DNA of 64,000 nt from Vibrio sp. RE86 (GTDB lineage: Bacteria; Pseudomonadota; Gammaproteobacteria; Enterobacterales; Vibrionaceae). A program made the translations under genes and the position numbers. The stretch spans positions 174,123 to 238,122 of the forward strand of contig NZ_VTXI01000006.1 of the NCBI RefSeq assembly GCF_013114545.1, given 5' to 3'. The notes below the pieces were generated by a model. It ran no database searches. It had not been told where the DNA came from and was given only the letters and a program-made list of their open reading frames with translations. Shown here piece by piece: positions 8,831 to 16,877 of the stretch. Numbering within the stretch: position 1 is the stretch's first letter; every line of letters begins with the position of its first letter.

Positions 8831-9310
8831 TTAATTTGATAGTTGGACTGCTGACGATGTTGGGAACTCAATACGGCCTTGGATTAGCCATTTCTCGTCA
8901 TGTGGGGTTAACTCAACAAACCATGGACCTTGAAGTTCAGCGTCTAGCGTGAATCGGTACTGACCGCTCGCATCTGACGTGACAAGCTTGCTGAAATCAT
9001 GATCGGGTAAGGTTCTGTGTGCAAACATTGCTGTTATAGCAGGATAGTGGTCTAGCTCGCCTTTTTCGAATTGAATAACAATGTTGTTACCCTCTGATCG
9101 AACGCTAGCTTCTAGGCCTAAATCTTTAGTGACGTTGATTCTAGAAATGTCGACGTTGATACCTTTACCTTTTTTATAGTAATCCTCAGTAACCAAATGA
9201 ACTGAATGTTGTGTAAGTATCGCGACTCGAACCAAAGTTAATATAGACACGCCCACAGTGAGTGAGAGTATAAACCACGGCCAAAACTGCTTATACCAAG
9301 GCTTTTCCAT
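8831..9310 (-). CDS. ccoH: FixH/CcoH family assembly protein
   Basis: 159 aa. A short cytoplasmic tail (MEKPWYKQFWPWFILSLT) leads into one membrane helix (about residues 12-30), followed by a periplasmic domain with HLVTEDYYKKGKGIN, the typical FixH signature, and a terminal WFVELTPHDEKWLIQGR region. CcoH stays bound to mature cbb3 oxidase and helps its assembly in other bacteria. It is the first gene of ccoH-ccoI-ccoS and lies 106 bp after ccoP, with a hairpin in the gap. Confidence 0.94.
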   Translation of the reverse strand: MEKPWYKQFWPWFILSLTVGVSILTLVRVAILTQHSVHLVTEDYYKKGKGINVDISRINVTKDLGLEASVRSEGNNIVIQFEKGELDHYPAITAMFAHRTLPDHDFSKLVTSDASGQYRFTLDAELQGPWFVELTPHDEKWLIQGRIEFPTSSAVQLSN

Positions 9311-9365
9311 ATAATAGTTCTCAATAAAAAATTAAATAAATTAGGGCTTTAACTGTAAAGGAAAG

Positions 9366-9402
9366 ACAGCCCCATTACCATCTATAGAAAGTAAGGGGCT
9401 GT
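9366..9402 (-). terminator. Intercistronic stem-loop between ccoP and ccoH
   Basis: CAGCCCC (9367-9373) and TTAC (9375-9378) pair with GTAA (9391-9394) and GGGGCTG (9395-9401), an 11-bp stem with one bulged A. Reading on the minus strand it follows ccoP, with only a weak T-rich tail (GTCTTTCC). It is likely a partial terminator or mRNA stabiliser separating the abundant structural genes from the assembly genes. Confidence 0.7.
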
Positions 9403-9416
9403 TATAGAAGTGTAAC

Positions 9417-10394
9417 TTATTGTTCGGAGTTGCTTAGGCTCCATACGTAAGCTGAAACCAGCTGAACTTTATCTTCGCCTAGAATGTCTTTCCAAGCTGG
9501 CATTACGCCAGAACGACCGTTCAATACTGTTTCAGTAACTTCTGCACGAGAGCCGCCAAACAACCAAACTTGGTCTGTTAGGTCAGGGGCGCCAACTGCA
9601 GGGTTACCTTTACCATCTGTACCGTGACACGCTGCACATACTACGAAACGAGCTTTACCCGCTTCAGCTTCACGTGCGTTCACAGAGCGTCCAGATAGGC
9701 TTAGTGTGTAGCTAACCACTTCTTTTACGCCTTGCTCACCAAGTGCGTCTTTCCATGCTGGCATTTGACCAATACGACCTTGCATTACCGTAGTAACGAT
9801 CGCTGCTGGTTCACCGCCATATAGCCATGCATCGTCAGTCAGGTTAGGGAAACCTTTCTGACCACGAGCATCAGAACCGTGACATTGCGAACAGTTCTGT
9901 AGGAAAAGACGTTGGCCAACTTTTACAGCTTCGTTATCCGCTGCAATCTCAGGGATAGGGCGTAGCTCTGTTGTACCATCTACGTAAGCAAGCTTTTTGA
10001 ATGCTTCGCCAAAATAGGTGTCAGCATCATCAAGCTCTTTAGCGTACTGAACCAACTGCTTGTTTTCTTGAGCGCGAGCGATAGACGCTTTTGACTCTTC
10101 AAGAGAACGAACCGTTTGGTCAGAACTCTGCCAACCTAATACGCCTTTGAAATTACCTAGACCTGGGTAAAGCGTTAGGTAAACAGCAGCGAAGACAAAC
10201 GTACTTACGAAAAGGTAAGTCCACCACTTAGGTAGTGGGTTGTTCAGTTCACGAATACCATCGTACTCGTGACCCATATCTTCACCTTCTTCGACACCCA
10301 TTTTATCTTTAAGGCACCAGTAAAGGACAGCGGCACAGCCTACTAGCGTACCAACTGTAATGATGATAATCCAAAGACTCCAAAATGTAGTCAT
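9417..10394 (-). CDS. ccoP: cbb3-type cytochrome c oxidase subunit III (dihaem) CcoP
   Basis: 325 aa. Two hydrophobic helices near the N-terminus (about residues 5-27 and 55-77) anchor a periplasmic domain with two c-type haem sites, NCSQCHG (about residue 168) and VCAACHG (about 252). Each is followed by the typical PNLTDDAWLYGG or PDLTDQVWLFGG segment and a methionine ligand in IGQMPAWKD or SGVMPAWKD. CcoP passes electrons from soluble cytochromes to CcoO. The start overlaps the ccoQ stop as ATGA (10391-10394). Confidence 0.97.
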   Translation of the reverse strand: MTTFWSLWIIIITVGTLVGCAAVLYWCLKDKMGVEEGEDMGHEYDGIRELNNPLPKWWTYLFVSTFVFAAVYLTLYPGLGNFKGVLGWQSSDQTVRSLEESKASIARAQENKQLVQYAKELDDADTYFGEAFKKLAYVDGTTELRPIPEIAADNEAVKVGQRLFLQNCSQCHGSDARGQKGFPNLTDDAWLYGGEPAAIVTTVMQGRIGQMPAWKDALGEQGVKEVVSYTLSLSGRSVNAREAEAGKARFVVCAACHGTDGKGNPAVGAPDLTDQVWLFGGSRAEVTETVLNGRSGVMPAWKDILGEDKVQLVSAYVWSLSNSEQ

Positions 10395-10567
10395 TGCTTA
10401 GTCACTCCTTGTTCTTTTGCAGGCGCTTGCTCATCGTCAGCAAAAATAAGGTTCGCGGCTTCATCGAAGCGAGACTTACGACTCTTGCCGTATGCCCACC
10501 AAACCACACCTAGAAAGCTTACGAAAAGCACTATGGTCCAAATACTGTGAATAGTACCGATATCCAT
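10391..10567 (-). CDS. ccoQ: cbb3-type oxidase small subunit CcoQ
   Basis: A 58-codon gene on the minus strand: MDIGTIHSIWTIVLFVSFLG, then VVWWAYGKSRKSRFDEAANL, then IFADDEQAPAKEQGVTKQ. One membrane helix followed by W-A-[YF]-x-K-x-R-K-x-x-[FY]-[DE]-E-A-A-N-L matches FixQ/CcoQ, which stabilises the oxidase. A GGGG-rich ribosome-binding stretch precedes the ATG. It lies 13 bp after ccoO and overlaps ccoP by ATGA. Confidence 0.95.
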   Translation of the reverse strand: MDIGTIHSIWTIVLFVSFLGVVWWAYGKSRKSRFDEAANLIFADDEQAPAKEQGVTKQ

Positions 10568-10580
10568 AATCCACCCCTTA

Positions 10581-11201
10581 TTATTTCATTGCGTGACCAA
10601 GAGACTGAAGGTAAGCGATGATTGCATCCATCTCTGTTTTACCTTCTACATCTTTAGACGCGTTTGCGATTTGCTCATCAGTGTACGGAACACCAAACTG
10701 ATCACGGAAAATAGTTAGTTTTTTCTGAGTGTTCTTACCATCAAGAACGTTCTCTTCAAGCCATGGGAAACCAGGCATGTTCGACTCAGGAACCAACTCA
10801 CGTGGGTCAATTAGGTGAACACGGTGCCACTCGTCAGAGTAACGACCGCCAACGCGCGCTAGGTCAGGACCTGTACGCTTAGAACCCCATAGGAATGGGT
10901 GCTCATACACACTTTCACCAGCAACAGAGTAGTGACCGTAACGCTCTGTTTCAGAACGGAATGGACGGATCATTTGGCTGTGACATACGTTACAACCTTC
11001 ACGGATGTAAACATCACGACCTTCCATCTCAAGCGCTGTATAAGGACGAAGGTTCTCAACAGGCTCAGTCGTTTGTTTTTGGAAAATCAGAGGAGTGATC
11101 TCTACTAGAGCACCCAAACTGATAGCAAAAACGATAAGAATCGCTAGTAAACCGACATTGCGCTCAACAATTTCGTGGCGATTATTCGAATTGTTACTCA
11201 T
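10581..11201 (-). CDS. ccoO: cbb3-type cytochrome c oxidase subunit II (monohaem) CcoO
   Basis: 206 aa. One N-terminal membrane helix ([20 protein letters not shown]) is followed by a periplasmic cytochrome c domain with [14 protein letters not shown] (haem site near residue 68) and SNMPGFPWL, where Met is the expected sixth ligand. [17 protein letters not shown] is also typical of the family. The gene is 13 bp downstream of ccoN and part of ccoNOQP. Confidence 0.97.
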   Translation of the reverse strand: MSNNSNNRHEIVERNVGLLAILIVFAISLGALVEITPLIFQKQTTEPVENLRPYTALEMEGRDVYIREGCNVCHSQMIRPFRSETERYGHYSVAGESVYEHPFLWGSKRTGPDLARVGGRYSDEWHRVHLIDPRELVPESNMPGFPWLEENVLDGKNTQKKLTIFRDQFGVPYTDEQIANASKDVEGKTEMDAIIAYLQSLGHAMK

Positions 11202-11214
11202 TCTTTTAATCTCC

Positions 11215-12642
11215 TTATGCCGGTTGTGGGATAGCTTTTAGGCTATCTTTTGGTGCAGATACAGTCTTGTACGTGTTGTATGCCATTAGGAACATACCTG
11301 CTAGGAAAATAAACCCACCTAGGAAACGTACGAAGTAGAACGGGTAAGAAGCTTGAACAGACTCAACGAAGCTGTAAGTCAGCGTACCGTCAGAGTTTAC
11401 TGCACGCCACATTAGACCTTGCATTACACCTGAAATCCACATTGCAACGATGTATAGAACAGTACCGATAGTCGCAAGCCAGAAGTGCGTGTTAACAAGG
11501 CTTACTGAGTACATACGCTCTTGACCAAATAGTTTAGGAACTAGGTGGTAAACAGAACCGATAGATACCATTGCAACCCAACCTAATGCACCCGAGTGCA
11601 CGTGGCCGATAGTCCAGTCAGTGTAGTGAGACAGTGCGTTTACTGTCTTAATTGACATCATTGGACCTTCAAACGTAGACATACCGTAGAACGATAGAGA
11701 TACGATTAGGAAACGAAGGATAGGGTCATAACGAAGTTTATGCCAAGCACCAGACAGAGTCATGATACCGTTGATCATACCACCCCAAGAAGGAGCGAAT
11801 AGAACAAGAGACATCACCATACCTAGAGACTGCGTCCAATCAGGAAGTGCAGTGTAGTGTAGGTGGTGAGGGCCAGCCCAAATGTATAGAGAGATTAATG
11901 CCCAGAAGTGAACGATAGACAAACGGTATGAATAAACAGGACGTTCAGCTTGCTTAGGTACGAAGTAGTACATCATACCTAGGAAACCAGCTGTCAGTAG
12001 GAAACCTACCGCATTGTGACCGTACCACCACTGAACCATTGCATCCACCGCACCAGAATAAATCGAGTACGATTTACCCATCGAAACAGGGATCGCCATG
12101 CTGTTTACAATATGTAGAACAGCAACAGTGATAATAAAGGCACCGAAGAACCAGTTTGCTACGTAGATGTGAGAGGTTTTACGCTTAATCAATGTTCCGA
12201 AGAACACGATTGCGTAAGAGACCCAGACAACGGCGATGGCAATATCGATTGGCCACTCAAGCTCAGCGTATTCTTTACCAGAGGTGAAACCCAACGGTAG
12301 AGTAATAGCTGCTGCTAAGATAATGGCTTGCCAGCCCCAGAAGGTAAAGGCGACAAGAGGGCCACCAAATAGACGAGTTTGACAGGTACGCTGAACAACG
12401 TAATAAGACGTTGCGAATAGGGCACTTGTACCAAACGCAAAAATAACCGCATTAGTATGCAGAGGACGTAAGCGACTATACGTCAACCACGGCGTATCAA
12501 AGTTTAGCTGTGGCCAAACTAATTGAGCGGCAATCAAAACACCAACAGCCATGCCGACAATACCCCAGAGAATAGTCACTAAGGTAAACTGACGAACGAC
12601 TGTATAGTTGTAGTTTTGTTCAAGCTGCTTTTCTTGGCTCAT
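11215..12642 (-). CDS. ccoN: cbb3-type cytochrome c oxidase catalytic subunit CcoN
   Basis: 475 aa from the ATG at 12642. An ATG two codons earlier (12648) is possible, but GGAAG is correctly spaced only for the inner one. About twelve membrane helices. Histidines expected as haem and CuB ligands are visible in [32 protein letters not shown] and [11 protein letters not shown]. It reduces oxygen to water with high affinity and pumps protons at the inner membrane. It is the first gene of ccoNOQP. I found no clear FNR box in the ~250 bp upstream. Confidence 0.97.
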   Translation of the reverse strand: MSQEKQLEQNYNYTVVRQFTLVTILWGIVGMAVGVLIAAQLVWPQLNFDTPWLTYSRLRPLHTNAVIFAFGTSALFATSYYVVQRTCQTRLFGGPLVAFTFWGWQAIILAAAITLPLGFTSGKEYAELEWPIDIAIAVVWVSYAIVFFGTLIKRKTSHIYVANWFFGAFIITVAVLHIVNSMAIPVSMGKSYSIYSGAVDAMVQWWYGHNAVGFLLTAGFLGMMYYFVPKQAERPVYSYRLSIVHFWALISLYIWAGPHHLHYTALPDWTQSLGMVMSLVLFAPSWGGMINGIMTLSGAWHKLRYDPILRFLIVSLSFYGMSTFEGPMMSIKTVNALSHYTDWTIGHVHSGALGWVAMVSIGSVYHLVPKLFGQERMYSVSLVNTHFWLATIGTVLYIVAMWISGVMQGLMWRAVNSDGTLTYSFVESVQASYPFYFVRFLGGFIFLAGMFLMAYNTYKTVSAPKDSLKAIPQPA

Positions 12643-12899
12643 TTGCATGCTTCCAATTTCTAATTAACTACACTTTACTTCCAACACGACACATGTCGTA
12701 ATGCCACCCAAACCTTTAAGAAAAACAACCTGAAACAATCAGTTAATTATTCTTGCCGATTTTAAGAAAAAGTGGCATTTTCAGGCGCCAACTATACTGC
12801 ATTTAACAAATCAATGACAGAGTAGTAACCTTACGGTCGGTCAGGTTTTGGCCTTTTATTTTAAAACTTTGAAGTTTGTTACACGGAGAACTCGTCATA

Positions 12900-13262
12900 A
12901 TGGCAGCCCAAAAACTCACACGAGGTCGTTTTGTTCAAATAATCATCATGTTAGTGCTTCTTATTACCGCATTTACGTGGAGAACAATGTCCTTCAATGC
13001 AAGCAATAATATCCAATGTGAGTTGAAACCAAATTGTACTTTTACTGTTAAAAATGAGCACTTCGAAGCACGAAAAGATGACGAAAAAATTGTCTTAGAT
13101 AAGCCGTCAGATGAGTGGAAAATTGAACCACAAAGTGGGGATATGAAAGTCATTGAAAAGAGCGATCATTGGGTGATTTATCCCGATGATATCTCAGAAT
13201 TTAATGTCACTTTAACCGATTTAGAGCAATCAAATTTAACAGGAATTACCTTTAGAATCTAA
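12900..13262 (+). CDS. Small membrane-anchored hypothetical protein divergent from ccoN
   Basis: 120 aa from the ATG at 12900, preceded by CGGAGAA; an in-frame TTG at 12876 is a less likely start. A hydrophobic helix at about residues 11-27 (FVQIIIMLVLLITAFTW) anchors an ~85-residue periplasmic domain with two cysteines (IQCELKPNCTF), then alternating hydrophilic beta-type strands. The cysteine pair and the position opposite the cbb3 operon would fit a redox or copper-handling role, but this is inference and no family is recognised. Confidence 0.7.
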   Translation: MAAQKLTRGRFVQIIIMLVLLITAFTWRTMSFNASNNIQCELKPNCTFTVKNEHFEARKDDEKIVLDKPSDEWKIEPQSGDMKVIEKSDHWVIYPDDISEFNVTLTDLEQSNLTGITFRI

Positions 13263-13686
13263 CGCTCAGTTACCCTGTCACTTTAAAGGTGAGGTGATTA
13301 GCTTTGAGTAAAAAGTCGTTATCAGTCTTCACTATTTGCCTTTCTCATCTGACTAATCTTTGATTTTTAGATCATAATCTTAGCGTCTAATGTTTATAGA
13401 AATCATTCCTTATTGAGATGATTGATAGAATAAAAGTTACGTGTTTGTAATCTTAACTAGATCATTTCGAGAGAGCCTGTGTTTAAACAAGATGCATGAT
13501 TGGGCCGGATGACTAAGTTCCAAACGACGTTAATGCCTTGTAGATACCCGACAAAGATAGAGATGAACAAAACTTGGTATAAAGCGTTGCACAGGTCAGT
13601 CTCTTTGATTCAAAGGCTTGTGTTCAGGATAACAATAAACTTATTGCAGCACATTCAAATTTCCGCGAGCTAAAATTAAATTATCG

Positions 13687-13734
13687 GAATGCATTGTCTG
13701 ACATCATTTCGATGTAATATCAGACAATGCATTC
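13687..13734. repeat. 15-bp perfect inverted repeat near dif
   Basis: GAATGCATTGTCTGA (13687-13701) and TCAGACAATGCATTC (13720-13734) are exact reverse complements. The 18-nt interior can form a second small stem, CATC (13702-13705) with GATG (13711-13714). No T-run follows on either side, so it does not look like a terminator. It lies ~200 bp from dif. Confidence 0.85.
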
Positions 13735-13794
13735 ACAATCCGAGGGAAATTCATCTGTGCTTTGTTAGATTGGGTTCAGAAAGGCTTAGCTTGT

Positions 13795-13842
13795 CTAATA
13801 ATCAGTATTTAGAATCGAGAGATTATAAATACTGATTATTAG
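13795..13842. repeat. 17-bp perfect inverted repeat near dif
   Basis: CTAATAATCAGTATTTA (13795-13811) and TAAATACTGATTATTAG (13826-13842) are exact reverse complements with a 14-nt spacer. It lies 95 bp from dif and 60 bp from the other inverted repeat. It is AT-rich, with no T-run after it. Confidence 0.85.
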
Positions 13843-13936
13843 GTATTTTATGGTAAATCAATTATGTTGAATCAAATCTGTCATTTGATAGAGAGGTAAC
13901 AATACATAGGTAATAAATTCATTATCAGAATACCTT

Positions 13937-13964
13937 ATTTAACATAATATACATAATGCGCACT
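13937..13964 (-). other. dif: dif site (XerC/XerD chromosome dimer resolution)
   Basis: On the plus strand: ATTTAACATAA (13937-13947), central TATACA, then TAATGCGCACT (13954-13964). Read on the minus strand this is an XerC-type arm AGTGCGCATTA, spacer TGTATA, XerD-type arm TTATGTTAAAT. The XerD arm and centre are as in E. coli dif; the XerC arm differs by two bases and has the A-start and TTA-end I recall for Vibrio dif1. XerCD with FtsK resolve chromosome dimers here; in V. cholerae filamentous phages also integrate at this site. No phage genes are seen next to it here. Confidence 0.93.
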
Positions 13965-14087
13965 TAGCTATAGCTTCGCTAGGGCTGCTAATCCACAACA
14001 TCAAACGACAGCAAGCTGCTGATATTCTGAATAAAAAGTATCTGCGACGTTTATTGACGGTTTCACACAAGATTAGAAATGATACCC

Positions 14088-14753
14088 CTAATCAATTTGC
14101 ATAAGTGATTCTAACTTGATCAGGCGTTTACGTTCACTTTTGGCCGCGATATTTAGCGCAAAGTTCTTAATATCTGACTCGATCTCTTTCACCAGCATAG
14201 AGACAACATCTGTTGATAAGGTGGCATCGTTATTCTCTAATGCGGAACGAATTACAAACAATGTTTCATGTTTGGCTAATACGTTACCGTTCGGGTCGAC
14301 AAGGTCATACTCAGCACCGACAAATACATCTAAGTCTCTTTCCCCAGCGCCAAAAATAGCGAGTTCAACCAATGCTCTAAATGGGATCAGCTCACCTAAC
14401 TCAATAGACTTTGTTTTGGCTTCAAATCGCTCTAATCGTATATTCAAACTTACTGTGTCTTGGGATGTATTCGCTAACCATAACCCGTTTGAAAACCAGC
14501 GATTGATATCTGATCGCAAATTTTCTTTGACTGATTCTACGAAGACTTCTTCAACATTATCATTTTTATGAAAATACGTTTGAATCGGTGGAATATAAAT
14601 ATCGTCATAGAAATCTGGTGCTTCAATCACATTTGAAGCGCTAGTATTTGTTATGTAGCAAGCTTGTGGTTGTTCGAAAAAGTACTTGTTTACGCATATG
14701 GCGGTTACCGCTAGAAAAAAGAACGTAAGTCGACGAGCTCTTTTACTAATCAT
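14088..14753 (-). CDS. Hypothetical membrane-anchored protein beside dif
   Basis: 221 aa. A basic N-terminus (MISKRARR) and a hydrophobic segment at about residues 9-25 form a signal anchor or uncleaved signal; the rest is a periplasmic-type domain. A central beta-rich part (TVSLNIRLERFEAKTKSIEL, then ELAIFGAGERDLDVFVGAEY) is followed by a helical tail. The layout resembles ABC-transport auxiliary or LPS-type lipoproteins, but there is no lipobox and the similarity is only impressionistic. A GGAAA ribosome-binding sequence precedes the start. It lies ~105 bp downstream of the HDOD gene on the same strand and is the gene closest to dif. Confidence 0.65.
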   Translation of the reverse strand: MISKRARRLTFFFLAVTAICVNKYFFEQPQACYITNTSASNVIEAPDFYDDIYIPPIQTYFHKNDNVEEVFVESVKENLRSDINRWFSNGLWLANTSQDTVSLNIRLERFEAKTKSIELGELIPFRALVELAIFGAGERDLDVFVGAEYDLVDPNGNVLAKHETLFVIRSALENNDATLSTDVVSMLVKEIESDIKNFALNIAAKSERKRLIKLESLMQID

Positions 14754-14858
14754 AAATATTTCCTGATAATGTGATCAATGCAACATTAACAGAATGACGT
14801 ACCAACCTCAACCATTTAATGGGATTGTGTACTGATTAATAAAAACTGGATACCTTCA

Positions 14859-16097
14859 TTAATTTAGTAATGACACACGACCTGGTTGCTGTGCCCTAAC
14901 CATCTGAATCGCTTCTCCAGACATTTGCACATGTGCGAACCAAAAGGCTTTGTGCTTTTCAACAAAGACCTGACTCCTCTCCAAACCATCAAAAATTGCA
15001 TAGCTTTGAGCCTGTGCTAACGCAATACCTAGTTGAGAACGTTCTAATACTGGCACATTATCTAAGTCTTCTTGGATTGCTGATCTTAAGTGTGCCGATG
15101 TTGGACCCCAATTAATCTTATCGATCACTTTTTGAGTTAACTGTTTTTCCAATTGGCTAATCAACTTAGGAACAATTGATAGATTAGGCTTAATATCTGC
15201 ACAAGCGTAATACTCATCCCTCATATTGTTCTCTCGATAGAAGTTCATCCTTTGGATAAGTGCATCTTCATGAAATTGTCCAAAATGGTTAACGATAGAA
15301 AAGTAACTAATTGTACGTAGAACTCCGAGCATGATCCCCTGCTCTGGTTTGTTATAACCGATTTGTTCGAGCCTGATTCGTGTTACGTTTGACGTTAAAA
15401 TCATGTGCTGCCACAGCTTAGGGGCGATTTTTTTCGTTGCAGGGTCTTGCCACCTTAGTAACGGCTTTGCCATGAGTATGGGAAATAGCAGGCTTGAGTT
15501 GTCGATGCCTAATGCACCTAGTGCTGCTTTAGGGTCTTGGATGTCACGAACTGACTTGCCTAAACGAACACAAAACTTGGGGTTATTCACGAGGCTGAGC
15601 AATTCCGACTTCAGGCGAGAGTCATTGACTAGAAGAACAGAAAGCTTGTTATACGTTAGCGATGGCGAGTATCCGGTGTCGATAAAGTATTCAAAATCTG
15701 GAAAACGATTAAACAACTTATCTACACTTAACGATGACAATTTTTCAGACATCATTTCATATGCATGCTCTGCAATATCCGAGACGACAAAACTATGTAT
15801 TTTTTGCTTCTCTTCAATCGCTTTGCGTCTTTCTTTAACTTTCGAGCTTTCGCACTCTAACAACAGACGCTGGTTATCAGTGATTCGTTCTTTTTCTTCA
15901 AGGATTACACTGTCACAAAATTCACTTTGACGGCTTAATACACTATCCACATCTGACTGGTCTAGTATGTACTTTAAGCTAACTAGCCACTTGGCGTGAC
16001 GTACTTTAGTCATCGAAGAAATCTTGTTAGCAAGCTCAGTGGCTTCTTTATTGTAGTTCTTATTTGTCGTCAACGAATATTGCATAGTGTTCATCAT
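14859..16097 (-). CDS. HDOD domain protein
   Basis: 412 aa. The N-terminal ~100 residues are rich in charged heptads (EEKERITDNQRLLLECESSK) and probably coiled coil. The middle, from about residue 125 to 330, matches the HDOD output domain, a degenerate HD hydrolase fold: ALGALGIDNSSLLFPILMAK, a kink, then KLWQHMILTSNVTRIRLEQIGY and GIMLGVLRTISYFSIV. HDOD proteins act in signalling and post-transcriptional control without hydrolase activity. Three in-frame Met codons (1, 2, 5) make the exact start uncertain. Opposite-strand open frames inside it are shadows. Confidence 0.75.
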   Translation of the reverse strand: MMNTMQYSLTTNKNYNKEATELANKISSMTKVRHAKWLVSLKYILDQSDVDSVLSRQSEFCDSVILEEKERITDNQRLLLECESSKVKERRKAIEEKQKIHSFVVSDIAEHAYEMMSEKLSSLSVDKLFNRFPDFEYFIDTGYSPSLTYNKLSVLLVNDSRLKSELLSLVNNPKFCVRLGKSVRDIQDPKAALGALGIDNSSLLFPILMAKPLLRWQDPATKKIAPKLWQHMILTSNVTRIRLEQIGYNKPEQGIMLGVLRTISYFSIVNHFGQFHEDALIQRMNFYRENNMRDEYYACADIKPNLSIVPKLISQLEKQLTQKVIDKINWGPTSAHLRSAIQEDLDNVPVLERSQLGIALAQAQSYAIFDGLERSQVFVEKHKAFWFAHVQMSGEAIQMVRAQQPGRVSLLN

Positions 16098-16128
16098 TAA
16101 ATAATTATACGGTTAACTATACCATATA

Positions 16129-16446
16129 TTACCTGTCGATATGTAGCCGTATATACTTCTCTACTGTTTGATACCTGTAACGTTGGCCCTTTCGCACTGT
16201 TTGTTTAGCAGTCTTACACAGTTTGTAGTCACCTGTAGAGCTAACTCTTTTGACAATAGCTGTAGAGCCTTTATGAGTCATCTCTATGAAAAGATCGCAG
16301 TACCCTTCTTCTCGGCTTTCCTTAAGAGAAAGCTCAATTTGTGTTTTAATTTTCTTAGCAAGTGGAATTGTTTCAGCATCGTCCGAACGAGCACCAAAGC
16401 TCGTTAAAGTTAAAAGGATGACACCAATGATAGATAGTATTTTCAT
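16129..16446 (-). CDS. Stand-alone periplasmic TolA C-terminal (TolA-III)-like domain protein
   Basis: 105 aa. A Sec signal (MKILSIIGVILLTLTSFGA, cleavage near residue 20) is followed directly by an ~80-residue domain resembling the TolA C-terminal domain: a helix (PLAKKIKTQIELSL), then GYCDLFIEMTHKG, a strand VKRVSSTGDYKLCKTAKQTV. The two cysteines and the G-D-x2-L-C-x2-A pattern match E. coli TolA, where they form a disulfide. The membrane anchor and long helical stalk of TolA are missing, so it should be a soluble periplasmic protein. A GAGG ribosome-binding site precedes the start. The function is unknown. Confidence 0.8.
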   Translation of the reverse strand: MKILSIIGVILLTLTSFGARSDDAETIPLAKKIKTQIELSLKESREEGYCDLFIEMTHKGSTAIVKRVSSTGDYKLCKTAKQTVRKGQRYRYQTVEKYIRLHIDR

Positions 16447-16550
16447 GTTATTTACCTCTCAAGAGCAGAATAACAGTGAAAATACTTAGAAAAGTGGTTA
16501 TGTACTATCTCTAGAAGTGAGTTAGTAGGAATATGTAACTGGTTAGTTTA

Positions 16551-16862
16551 TCAGCGCGCTTTTTTATTGCCTTTAGAACGAAAGCCTTGATGAGGAAACA
16601 CGTTACGAATACGTTGTTGAACCGATTTTGGCACTTTTTTAGACATCACCAACTTAGTTCCTGTACGTTGTTGATAGACCTTTAATTCTCCATCAAAAGG
16701 AGTTTTGTGCGCAATTTCCAATACATTATGTCGGAAACTTGGTGGAAAGTGGCCTTTTTCTTTTGTGATCTTTCCTTCTTGGAAACTCACTTTTAGAACT
16801 GGCCTGTCAACAGCCACTAGCCAAAAAATAACGACAACAGCAATAAGAACCACATAGAGCAT
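16551..16862 (-). CDS. DUF3634 family small membrane protein
   Basis: 103 aa. An N-terminal membrane helix (MLYVVLIAVVVIFWLVAV) is followed by a basic cytosolic-type domain: RPVLKVSFQEGKITKEKGHF, then PPSFRHNVLEIAHKTPF and a lysine/arginine-rich tail. This matches the DUF3634 family seen in Vibrio and relatives. A strong AAGGAG precedes the start. It lies 15 bp downstream of the matP stop in the same direction and is probably co-transcribed with it. The function is unknown. Confidence 0.82.
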   Translation of the reverse strand: MLYVVLIAVVVIFWLVAVDRPVLKVSFQEGKITKEKGHFPPSFRHNVLEIAHKTPFDGELKVYQQRTGTKLVMSKKVPKSVQQRIRNVFPHQGFRSKGNKKAR

Positions 16863-16877
16863 GACTCTCTCCTTTGG

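Larger units (their letters stand above)
13263..14087. other. Gene-free dif region (~820 bp)
   Basis: AT-rich stretch with no convincing gene on either strand. It holds two long perfect inverted repeats (13687-13734 and 13795-13842) and the dif-like site (13937-13964), each listed separately. A 53-codon open frame without a start codon overlaps dif and is not considered real. Confidence 0.7.

Noticed and set aside
12649..12899. FNR or ArcA site in the ccoN promoter region
   Set aside because: Only isolated half sites (ATCAA) are seen; no TTGAT-N4-ATCAA with few mismatches.
13943..14103. 53-codon open frame across the dif site
   Set aside because: It has no start codon, begins just after a stop, and overlaps a recognisable recombination site; no family resemblance.
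14116..15930. Plus-strand open frames of 150-175 codons opposite the 14088 and 14859 genes
   Set aside because: Serine-rich antisense shadows; the minus-strand frames are longer, have ribosome-binding sites or domain similarity.
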